Assembly (NCBI GenBank): GCA_023262305.1
Contig: JALRCK010000018.1
Location: forward strand, 1 to 14,798
Length of the DNA: 14,798 bases
Source of the DNA: Deltaproteobacteria bacterium
Lineage (GTDB): Bacteria > Bdellovibrionota_C > UBA2361 > OMII01
Direction: 5' to 3'
Shown here: piece after piece, positions 6,853 to 13,789 of the stretch
Layout of the letters: every line of letters starts with the position of its first letter
Numbering within the stretch: position 1 is the first letter of the stretch
Program-made: the position numbers and the translations under genes
Notes under the pieces: model-generated
The model's database searches: none
What the model saw: the letters and a program-made list of their open reading frames with translations, nothing else
Told to the model about the DNA's origin: nothing

Positions 6853-8274
6853 TTAGCGAACAGCCTGGCCCTGCGGAGGCGCCCCTTCAGGCTGCCACCC
6901 TCCCCCAAGCGCGCGATAGAGCTGTACGATTGCTCCAAGGTAACGCTCCTGAGTGTTCGACTGGGCGAGCTCCGCGTTGAACAGGGATCGCTCCGTGTCG
7001 AGCACCTCAAGGTATGAGGTGATACCATCCATGTAGCGACGCCGCGAGAGGAACGAGGCGCTCTTTCCAGCCTTCACTTGAGCACCGCGAATCTTATTCT
7101 CATCTCGAAAGGTCCGAACGCTTACAAGAGCATCCTCAACATCTCGAACCGCTTGCAGCACCGTTCCCTCATACGATTGCAGCGCCTCCTCTGCCTGCGC
7201 CTCAGCCACATCAACGCGTGACCAACTCTTCCGCCAATCAACCAACGGGCCAATAAAATCGGTCCCAAAGCTCCAGGTGCGCGCATCTGATTTGAAGAGG
7301 TCGGTATGCTGAATGGCGTTCAGACCGAGCAATCCGGTGATACTGAATGACGGATACTGCATCGAGCGCGCTATCCCCACCTTCATCACGGTAGCCTTGG
7401 CGTTCTGCTCAGCTGCTTGAACATCGGGGCGTCGGTCCAAGAGCATCGCGGGCACACCAGCAGGGAGCTCCTGAATTGACATCGGGTCGATCCGTGAAGA
7501 ACCTCGTTTAATCGGATGGGGAACCTCTCCCAACAGGACACACAATGCGTTCTCGACTAATCGGAGCGCTCTCTCCTGCGCGACCAACGCGGCTCGAGCC
7601 TCCTCCTCTTGGATTTGGGCTTGATTAACATCCAGGAGCCCAACGTAACCGCCCTTGAAACGCTGCTCGTTGAGCACCGTTGCATCGTGGCGATTTTTTA
7701 AGGTGCGTTTGGATATCTCGATCTGACGATCAAAGTTCTGGAGCTGGAGATACGCCGTTGCGACCTGGGAGACCAAGGAGAGAGTGACCCCTCGCATAGC
7801 ATACTCAGACTGCAACAGGTCCGCCCGTGCGGCCTCCGTGGCGCTGGCATATTTGCCCCAGATATCCACCTCAAATCCGAGTCGCGCATAGACGCCGAAA
7901 TCGTTGGTGGCGTCGGTAGGAATGAGCGCAAGATCGCTGCCATCAACTCGAGTCGCATTGCCAACCCCATCGATTCGCGGGAATTGGTCGGGACGAACGA
8001 CCCCAAGGATCCCCCGGGCGGCGTCAATTCGAGCCATCGCGACTTTAAGATCTCGATTGGCAGCCAGCGATCGACGAATAAGGTCCTGCAGGAGCGGATC
8101 CTTAAAGAGATCCCACCATCCCAGGTTGGCGATAGAATCCTGAGAGGCGCCAGCCTCAAAATACGGCGCATCGGTCAAGACCTGTGGCCTCTCAAAGTCT
8201 GGCTTGAATATACATCCGCTCAAAACAGCGCAGCTTGCGAGCGAGCAGAGAAAAAATGCGTGTCTCTTACCCAT
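6853..8274 (-). CDS. RND efflux outer-membrane factor lipoprotein, NodT/OprM family
   Basis: This is the outer-membrane channel of a tripartite efflux pump and is expected to trimerise into a barrel plus periplasmic tunnel. The signal peptide ends in a lipobox, L-S-G-C21, predicting an N-terminal lipid anchor. The mature part starts with K-P-D-F-E-R-P, as in NodT/OprM proteins. Two OEP repeats follow: the first contains W-W-D-L-F-K-D-P (53-60) and V-D-I-W-G-K, and the second contains L-P-A-G-V-P-A-M-L-L-D-R-R-P-D-V-Q-A-A-E (270-289), a strong family signature. Its 473 residues are normal for the family. The ATG overlaps the end of the pump gene by eight bases, and the only upstream Shine-Dalgarno-like sequence is a weak GGGG, so translation is probably coupled to the pump. 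It is the last gene of the operon and ends 66 bp from the convergent acyltransferase. Substrates cannot be inferred. Confidence 0.95.
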   Translation of the reverse strand: MGKRHAFFLCSLASCAVLSGCIFKPDFERPQVLTDAPYFEAGASQDSIANLGWWDLFKDPLLQDLIRRSLAANRDLKVAMARIDAARGILGVVRPDQFPRIDGVGNATRVDGSDLALIPTDATNDFGVYARLGFEVDIWGKYASATEAARADLLQSEYAMRGVTLSLVSQVATAYLQLQNFDRQIEISKRTLKNRHDATVLNEQRFKGGYVGLLDVNQAQIQEEEARAALVAQERALRLVENALCVLLGEVPHPIKRGSSRIDPMSIQELPAGVPAMLLDRRPDVQAAEQNAKATVMKVGIARSMQYPSFSITGLLGLNAIQHTDLFKSDARTWSFGTDFIGPLVDWRKSWSRVDVAEAQAEEALQSYEGTVLQAVRDVEDALVSVRTFRDENKIRGAQVKAGKSASFLSRRRYMDGITSYLEVLDTERSLFNAELAQSNTQERYLGAIVQLYRALGGGWQPEGAPPQGQAVR

Positions 8275-11200
8275 GAGTCCCCGTTGGTTGTGTAGGCAGC
8301 GTAGAGTCGTTCGGCTGGGATGATGCGTGCCCTTTTCGATGTGAGAGCTTCTCTATAAAGACAAACAACATCGGTACCAAGAGCACTCCAATGACAGTCG
8401 CTGCTGCCATGCCGCTAAATACAGCCATTCCCATGACCTTACGCCCTTGGGCACCTGCCCCTGACGCGATTACAAGGGGCACAACTCCTAATATGAAGGC
8501 GAACGCCGTCATTAAGATCGGGCGAAACCGGAGCTTCGCTGCTTCTAACGTTCCCTCAATCAAAGGAGCGCCGCCAGCTACCTTCGCGCGGGCGAACTCC
8601 ACGATCAGGATCGCGTTCTTGGCGGCCAACCCTACGAGGGTGAGGATACCTATCTGCGCGAAGATGTTGTTCACATATGATGGATCGATCAGTCGACACA
8701 GCCATAAGCCACCCAGCGCACCGAAGACCGCGAAGGGAGTTCCAAGCAACACGCTGAAGGGAAGCGACCAGCTCTCATACTGAGCCGCAAGGATCAGGAA
8801 TACGAAGACCATGCCCAGCACGAACACGACTGCCCCCTTCCCTGCCGCCTTCTCCTCTTGATACGACATGGCGTTCCAGTCGTAGGTAATGTCTTTTGGA
8901 AGGACCTCTGCTGCCACCTCTTTGAGAGCCGCCATCGTCTGGGCGGAGCTAAATCCTGGGCCCGAAGCTCCGATCATCTCGGCGGAACGGAAGAGGTTAA
9001 ATCGATTCGTGTACTCGGGACCCGTCGTTGGCGTGAGGCTCACCAACGTGTTGAGAGATACCATGTCTCCGTTTCTGTTTCGCACGAAGTAGGTCCGGAT
9101 GTCCTCCGGCTTGTTCCGGTAGTCTGCCTCAGCTTGGAGGTACACCTTGTAGAGACGTCCGAAGCGATTGAAGTCGTTGACGTAGCTTCCGCCCAGGTAC
9201 GAGCCGAGCGTTGAGTTCACATCGCTTATCGTCACACCCGCTGCGAGCGTCTTATCCCGATTTACCTGCGCGAAGAGCTGCGGGACGGAGGCCCGGAAAG
9301 CCGTCGATATTCGACCGATTTCAGGACGCTTACTTGCCGCCGCGATGAAATTCTTCGCCTGCTCATCAAGGTACTCCGGCCCATTTCCACTTCGGTCCTG
9401 AAGCATCATGCTGAATCCAGATCCAGTTCCCAATCCCGGAATAGCAGGGGGACCGAACGCAATTGCTACGCCCTGAGTGAACTCAGTAGAGAACCGCTTA
9501 TTGATCTTCCTTAATAAGCCAAAGGATGAGTTCGCGAGCCCCTCTCGTTCCTCCCATGGCTTGAGCCAAATGAAGAAGAACGCGGTATTGCTTGAGTACG
9601 ACTGCGATATCATGCTGAAGCCTACGACGGTTGTGACGCTGTCAACTCCCGGGGTCTCCATCAAGATCTGCTCAATCTGACGACTCGCGTCACCAGTCCT
9701 CTCCAAGGAAGCAGCGTCTGGAAGCTGCACGTTCGCGAGAAGGTACCCCTGGTCCTCCTCCGGCACAAAGCCGGTCGGTAGCGATCTGCCAAAGAGAGTA
9801 ACGCCCGCAACAACGACGGCAAAGATGATAAACCCTCGGATGAGCTTTCGGGCGATGAACCCTGCAACACCGACATAGGCGCCGGTGCATCGATCGAAAA
9901 CTGAATTGAAGCCCTTAAAGAACCGCCCCATGATTCCGGTCTGCGGAGCCGCGGGCTTAAGCAGGATCGAGCACAGCGCGGGCGTGAGGGTGAGAGCCCC
10001 CACCGCAGAGAAGAGAACGGACACCGCTATCGTGACGGCGAACTGCTGATAAAACTGTCCGGTTATGCCGCCCATGAACACAACGGGAACGAACACCGCG
10101 CACAAGATCAGCGCTATCGCGATAACTGGACCCGCCACCTCTTTCATCGCCTTGTTAGTAGCCTCACGCGGGGAGCTGCCGTGCTCGATGTGGTGCATGA
10201 CCGCCTCTACCACGACGATAGCGTCGTCGACCACGATTCCGATTGCGAGAACGAGACCGAGAAGCGAGAGCACGTTGACCGAGAACCCCAGCGCTGGAAA
10301 CACGGAGAAGGTCGCGATGAGAGAAACAGGCACCACCAAGATGGGGATAAGAGTAGCGCGCCAGCTCTGCAGAAACACAAACACCACAATCAGAACGAGG
10401 ATAATAGCGTCTCGAAGGGTACTGATAATTTCGTCGATACCCGCTGTGACAGCCTTCGTGGTGTCAAGGGAGATGATATACTCCACATCATCAGGGAAAC
10501 GACTCTTGAGCTCTTCCATCGTCTTGCGAATGGAGTCGGCGACCTGCAAGGCGTTTGATCCTGGAACTTGGTAGATAGCTAAAACCGCGGCGTCATCTCC
10601 ATTGAAGCGCCCCTGGGCGTTGTAGAGCTGCGTGCCCAGCTCGATACGAGCGACATCCTTCAGGCGTATCAACGAACCCGTGGCATCATCAGATTTTATC
10701 ACGATCTCGCCGAACTGCTCTGAGCTCTCTAGGCGGCCCGATGTACGGACAACGAGGGTAGTCTCAGTACCCGCTGGCGCTGGGGGCCCACCAATCTGCC
10801 CTGCTGGAGCGATCACGTTCTGCTGCTGGATCGCTTTGTACACATCAGCGACGGTCAGGTTGAGCTGCGCCAACTGATCGGGCTTTACCCATACCCGCAT
10901 CGCGTAATCACTTCCACCGAACTGATTGACCTGCCCCACTCCACCGATACGCGCGAGTGCGTCGATGACGTTGATCGTGGCGTAGTTACTCAGGAAGGTG
11001 TTGCCGTACGTAGCTTTTGGGGACCGAAGGGTTACCAGGAGAAGCGGAAACGAGAGCGACTTCTTGACCGTTACCCCGAGACGCTTTACCTCTTCAGGAA
11101 GGCTCGCTTGCGCCTCACTCACTCGGTTCTGCACCAACACGTTCGCCATGTCGAGGTCTGTGCCAACCTCAAACGACACGCGAACAGAGGTCGTGCCATC

Positions 11201-11455
11201 ATTGGCGTTGATACTCCGCATGTAGATCGAGTTCTCAACGCCATTGATCTTCTGCTCAAGGGGCGTCGTTACGGACTGCTCCACTGCGAGAGCGTTGGCG
11301 CCGGAATAGGTCGCGTTAACCTGAATCTCGGGAGGAACAACGTTGGGATACTGAGAGATCGGCAACCCAGTGATCGTCACCAACCCGAAGATGACGAGCA
11401 CAAGCGATAAAACGATCGCGACCGTGGGGCGTCGAACAAAAAAATACTCCTTCAT
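8267..11455 (-). CDS. RND multidrug efflux transporter, HAE-1 family (AcrB/MexB/MexF-like)
   Basis: This proton-driven inner-membrane pump would expel hydrophobic or amphiphilic compounds through the adjacent outer-membrane factor. The N-terminus (F-F-V-R-R-P-T-V-A) and the P-I-S-Q-Y-P-N-V-V-P-P segment after the first helix are classic HAE-1. The proton-relay residues are present: D410 and D411 in I-V-V-D-D-A (AcrB D407/D408) and K946 in G-L-A-A-K-N-A-I-L-I-V-E-F (AcrB K940). G-F-V-P-E-E-D-Q-G begins the second large periplasmic loop. At 1062 residues it is slightly longer than AcrB, mainly through a hydrophilic C-terminal tail after the last helix. The ATG at 11455 has a GGAGG five bases upstream. 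It lies 29 bp after the adaptor and overlaps the outer-membrane factor by eight bases, so one transcript is likely. I saw no frameshift or missing core motif. Class is certain; substrate range is unknown. Confidence 0.97.
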   Translation of the reverse strand: MKEYFFVRRPTVAIVLSLVLVIFGLVTITGLPISQYPNVVPPEIQVNATYSGANALAVEQSVTTPLEQKINGVENSIYMRSINANDGTTSVRVSFEVGTDLDMANVLVQNRVSEAQASLPEEVKRLGVTVKKSLSFPLLLVTLRSPKATYGNTFLSNYATINVIDALARIGGVGQVNQFGGSDYAMRVWVKPDQLAQLNLTVADVYKAIQQQNVIAPAGQIGGPPAPAGTETTLVVRTSGRLESSEQFGEIVIKSDDATGSLIRLKDVARIELGTQLYNAQGRFNGDDAAVLAIYQVPGSNALQVADSIRKTMEELKSRFPDDVEYIISLDTTKAVTAGIDEIISTLRDAIILVLIVVFVFLQSWRATLIPILVVPVSLIATFSVFPALGFSVNVLSLLGLVLAIGIVVDDAIVVVEAVMHHIEHGSSPREATNKAMKEVAGPVIAIALILCAVFVPVVFMGGITGQFYQQFAVTIAVSVLFSAVGALTLTPALCSILLKPAAPQTGIMGRFFKGFNSVFDRCTGAYVGVAGFIARKLIRGFIIFAVVVAGVTLFGRSLPTGFVPEEDQGYLLANVQLPDAASLERTGDASRQIEQILMETPGVDSVTTVVGFSMISQSYSSNTAFFFIWLKPWEEREGLANSSFGLLRKINKRFSTEFTQGVAIAFGPPAIPGLGTGSGFSMMLQDRSGNGPEYLDEQAKNFIAAASKRPEIGRISTAFRASVPQLFAQVNRDKTLAAGVTISDVNSTLGSYLGGSYVNDFNRFGRLYKVYLQAEADYRNKPEDIRTYFVRNRNGDMVSLNTLVSLTPTTGPEYTNRFNLFRSAEMIGASGPGFSSAQTMAALKEVAAEVLPKDITYDWNAMSYQEEKAAGKGAVVFVLGMVFVFLILAAQYESWSLPFSVLLGTPFAVFGALGGLWLCRLIDPSYVNNIFAQIGILTLVGLAAKNAILIVEFARAKVAGGAPLIEGTLEAAKLRFRPILMTAFAFILGVVPLVIASGAGAQGRKVMGMAVFSGMAAATVIGVLLVPMLFVFIEKLSHRKGHASSQPNDSTLPTQPTGTHG

Positions 11456-11460
11456 CCTCT

Positions 11461-11465
11461 CCTCC
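11461..11465 (-). promoter_or_regulatory. Shine-Dalgarno of the RND pump gene
   Basis: GGAGG on the minus strand, five bases before the ATG at 11455, fixes the start of the pump. It is the strongest ribosome-binding site in the operon. Confidence 0.8.
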
Positions 11466-11484
11466 GGGATAACGTAGTCCGATC

Positions 11485-12612
11485 CTAGCTCGCGATCTTA
11501 GGCTTAACGGTCATGCCGCTTCGGAGGCGTTGAATGCCATCGACCGCGACGAGCTCGCCCTCACTGAGCCCAGAGTCAACGATGCGGGAGTCACCAGCAT
11601 CAGCGCCAAGCTGCACGTTTCGAGGCTCAACAGAGCCATCTTTGCCGATGACGAACACCTGAAGCTGCCCCTGAATGTCTTTAACCGCGCGCTTGGGGAC
11701 CACCAAAACATCTTTGCGGGTCTCCGCAGTGGTCTTTATCTTTGCAAACATACCGGGGCGAATTCGCTTGGTCGGGTTTGGGAATGAGGCCTCCGCTGTT
11801 ATCGCTCCCGTTTGCGCGTCGATATTTCTATCTACCGAAACCAACTCTCCGAGCTCCGGGTGCACAGAACCATCGGCGAGAACGAGCTGAAGCACCCGCG
11901 TCTCGCGGTTCGGACCTTGATCCTCCATCAACTTCGAGAAGTAGAGGTACTCCTTCTCACTCACTGGGAACCTCACATGAATCGGGTCGATCTTAGAAAC
12001 GGTATTAAGAACCATCGTGTTTGGGGACTTTCCGACCAATTCACCAACCCTGAACTTACTGATACCTATCAAGCCAGAAGTTGGAGCCATGACTTTGGCG
12101 TAACCGAGCTGAATCTCAGCCGCAGCGACCGCGGCCTGAGCGGCGTCAACTGCACCATCAGCAACCCCCTTACGACCGATAGCTCCGTCTAATTCCCTCT
12201 TACTCACCGCGTTGATCTCAGCGAGCGGTCGAATACGCTTGAGATCAACATCGGCCTGCGTCTGCCGGGTAAGAGCCTCAGCGAGCGAGCCTTTGGCTTG
12301 CGCCACCTGGGTGAGAAGTGGAGCATCATCTATCGTGTAGAGAAGTTGTCCCTCCGTGACCTCGCTTCCATCCTGAAAGTGAATAGCTTGCAGAACCCCG
12401 TCGACTCGAGCGCGCACATCCGCGTCGATTGCGCCGTTCGTGCGTCCGACAAACTCAGATGAAAGCACCACATCTCGCTTTCCAAGCGGTACAACCGAGA
12501 TCTCAAGCTCCTGGACCGCCGGGGCGCTCTCTTTGGAGCCACATCCACTGACCATGCCCGCAGCCATAACGATACCGGCCGCAACTACCACTCTGAGAGA
12601 GCCAACCTTCAT
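11485..12612 (-). CDS. RND efflux periplasmic adaptor lipoprotein (AcrA/MexA family)
   Basis: This is the membrane-fusion subunit that links the inner-membrane pump to the outer-membrane channel. A hydrophobic signal sequence ends in a lipobox, V-S-G-C, with Cys at about residue 24, so it should be a lipoprotein anchored in the inner membrane. The domain order is standard: a lipoyl half (about 64-98), an alpha-helical hairpin rich in Ala, Gln and Glu (about 99-170), the second lipoyl half with V-M-A-P-T-S-G-L-I-G, then the beta-barrel and membrane-proximal domains. ATG at 12612 is preferred because AGGAG (12619-12623) lies six bases upstream. A GTG directly before it (12613-12615) would add one residue but sits only three bases from that site. 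It is the first gene of the adaptor/pump/channel operon. No TetR, MarR or two-component regulator gene is adjacent within the window. Confidence 0.96.
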   Translation of the reverse strand: MKVGSLRVVVAAGIVMAAGMVSGCGSKESAPAVQELEISVVPLGKRDVVLSSEFVGRTNGAIDADVRARVDGVLQAIHFQDGSEVTEGQLLYTIDDAPLLTQVAQAKGSLAEALTRQTQADVDLKRIRPLAEINAVSKRELDGAIGRKGVADGAVDAAQAAVAAAEIQLGYAKVMAPTSGLIGISKFRVGELVGKSPNTMVLNTVSKIDPIHVRFPVSEKEYLYFSKLMEDQGPNRETRVLQLVLADGSVHPELGELVSVDRNIDAQTGAITAEASFPNPTKRIRPGMFAKIKTTAETRKDVLVVPKRAVKDIQGQLQVFVIGKDGSVEPRNVQLGADAGDSRIVDSGLSEGELVAVDGIQRLRSGMTVKPKIAS

Positions 12613-12618
12613 CACCTA

Positions 12619-12623
12619 CTCCT
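12619..12623 (-). promoter_or_regulatory. Shine-Dalgarno deciding the adaptor start
   Basis: AGGAG on the minus strand lies six bases before ATG 12612 but only three before GTG 12615, which favours the ATG. Confidence 0.65.
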
Positions 12624-12666
12624 CACCTTTATCCTGATCCCGGTCATAGACACGCGAATTTGGACG

Positions 12667-12672
12667 ATTATA
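12667..12672 (-). promoter_or_regulatory. -10 box of the likely efflux operon promoter
   Basis: A perfect TATAAT on the minus strand would start transcription near 12660, about 48 bases before the adaptor ATG. No recognisable -35 lies 16-18 bases upstream; that place holds an A-rich stretch and the palindrome AGCCGGCT (12686-12693). This suggests a promoter that needs an activator or depends on its A-tract. The same bases overlap a weaker plus-strand pair: TAGACA at 12647-12652 and TATATA at 12669-12674, with a 16-base spacer. Confidence 0.5.
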
Positions 12673-12733
12673 TAGCACTTTTTTTAGCCGGCTTGATACT
12701 GAGATAGGGGTACTAAAAAACTCTGACCGGCCG

Positions 12734-12754
12734 CCACCAACCAAGCCAACACCC
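12734..12754 (-). other. GG-repeat tract with two-tier G-quadruplex potential
   Basis: Read on the minus strand, GG doublets (the first within GGG) recur five times separated by one to four bases, in a T/G-only context apart from one C. This resembles two-tetrad quadruplex formers such as TGG-repeat aptamers. It lies about 65 bases upstream of the efflux -10 box. Chance is a real alternative. Confidence 0.25.
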
Positions 12755-12762
12755 TGTTTTAA

Positions 12763-12847
12763 CTACCCGGCCTTTGCGCCGTAGGGACCTGGGGCTCGGC
12801 CCCACCCCCTGGTCGGTGAGCAATCGCGGCTTTGCGCTCGTTTTTCT
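12763..12847 (+). other. Unexplained GC-rich structured intergenic segment (possible ncRNA or leader)
   Basis: Three hairpins stand in a row. CTAC (12763-12766) plus GGC (12769-12771) pairs with GCC-GTAG (12778-12784) across a two-base bulge. GGGGC (12791-12795) pairs with GCCCC (12799-12803) over a TCG loop, within an outer GACC/GGTC pair (12786-12789 with 12811-12814). GAGC (12818-12821) pairs with GCTC (12836-12839). The last is followed on the plus strand by G and TTTTT (12841-12845), which resembles a weak intrinsic terminator, although no plus-strand gene precedes it. CTTTGCGC occurs twice (12772-12779 and 12830-12837). On the minus strand the same bases form the 3' region of the TSUP transcript. 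I recognise no known RNA family. Confidence 0.35.
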
Positions 12848-12876
12848 TGAGCTCTTCCTGCTTCCAGACAACTCTC

Positions 12877-13641
12877 CTAACCGAGACTAAGTTGCGAGAT
12901 CTGTTTAGCCAACAACGCGATCACAACCACGATGAAGAGGGCGCGCACAAAGCGCGCCCCTTTACTGAGCGCCAGGTGCGTTCCAACAATCGAGCCAAGG
13001 ATATTCGCTGCCGCCATGACTATGCCGAGATCGTACCGGACATAGCCCTCCGGGATGAAGAAACAGAGAGCAGCAATATTTGTGGCCAAGTTGATCACCT
13101 TTGAGGAGGCCGAGGCACGGAGAAAATCGAAACCGAGAAGCGCAACAAAGGCAAAGAGAATAAAGCTGCCCGTCCCTGGGCCAAAAAACCCATCGTAGAA
13201 CCCGAGTACCGCGCCGATACCGGCAGCGACGAACGCTTGCTTGTGTGGGGAGAGTTTAGGGGCGTGAAGATCCCCAAGCGAGGGTCTACAGAGGGTGTAG
13301 ATCAAGACAAGAACGAGCGCTACCGCGACTAATGGTCGCAAGAGCCCTGGATCAAGAAGCGAGACGCAGCGGGCGCCAAAAAAGGAGAAGATGAAAGCTG
13401 CTGCGGCAGCGAGCCCCACGGTCACGGCAGGAAGTGGTTGCGCCCTGCAGAGACGGACGGTTGCCACGGCAGTTCCGAACATACTCGCGAACTTGTTCGT
13501 ACCGAAGAGGAGTGGCACCGGGGCTGTGGGAAAGGCAACGAGGAGCGCTGGCAGTTGAATCAGTCCACCACCGCCACTCACTGAATCGACCAATCCGGCG
13601 AGGAAGGCAAAAAACGCGAGGAAGAGGTACGGCGTATCCAT
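12877..13641 (-). CDS. TSUP family permease (TauE/SafE, YfcA-like)
   Basis: This is an inner-membrane permease of the family that includes sulfite/sulfonate exporters and YfcA; the substrate here is not known. The 254-residue protein has the expected internal duplication. The first half holds A-G-L-V-D-S-V-S-G-G-G-G-L-I (15-28) and F-G-T-N-K (46-50). The second holds G-F-Y-D-G-F-F-G-P-G-T-G-S-F (147-160) and a later S-S-K-V-I-N-L. About eight hydrophobic segments are visible and the length is normal. The ATG at 13641 leads straight into the first helix; no good Shine-Dalgarno precedes it, but there is no better start. It lies 148 bp downstream of the glycine-rich gene on the same strand and about 265 bp upstream of the efflux adaptor. 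Nothing nearby points to sulfur metabolism, so calling it a sulfite exporter would be unsupported. Confidence 0.92.
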   Translation of the reverse strand: MDTPYLFLAFFAFLAGLVDSVSGGGGLIQLPALLVAFPTAPVPLLFGTNKFASMFGTAVATVRLCRAQPLPAVTVGLAAAAAFIFSFFGARCVSLLDPGLLRPLVAVALVLVLIYTLCRPSLGDLHAPKLSPHKQAFVAAGIGAVLGFYDGFFGPGTGSFILFAFVALLGFDFLRASASSKVINLATNIAALCFFIPEGYVRYDLGIVMAAANILGSIVGTHLALSKGARFVRALFIVVVIALLAKQISQLSLG

Positions 13642-13789
13642 GCGCTTACTGTACTCGGAAATAGGAGCGAAAACGAGCGTGCTACGAGGCGTGTTTCAGC
13701 GACTAGGAGAGTCGGAATCAGCAGAGAACGGAGACCGTGCACATGTCGGCAGTCCAGCAGGAGCTCCCGGGCTCGCGATTTGTGACGTG

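Noticed and set aside
10065..10574. Plus-strand ORF of 169 codons inside the RND pump
   Set aside because: It is antisense to the highly conserved proton-relay region of the pump, and its Thr/Ile/Ser/Arg-rich composition is what an antisense reading of such a gene produces.
12613..12615. GTG as start of the efflux adaptor
   Set aside because: It is only three bases from the Shine-Dalgarno, whereas the next codon, ATG, is six bases away.
13700..13714. CGACT/AGTCG 5-bp hairpin upstream of the TSUP gene
   Set aside because: The stem is short, no T-run follows and no promoter element is near; within chance expectation.
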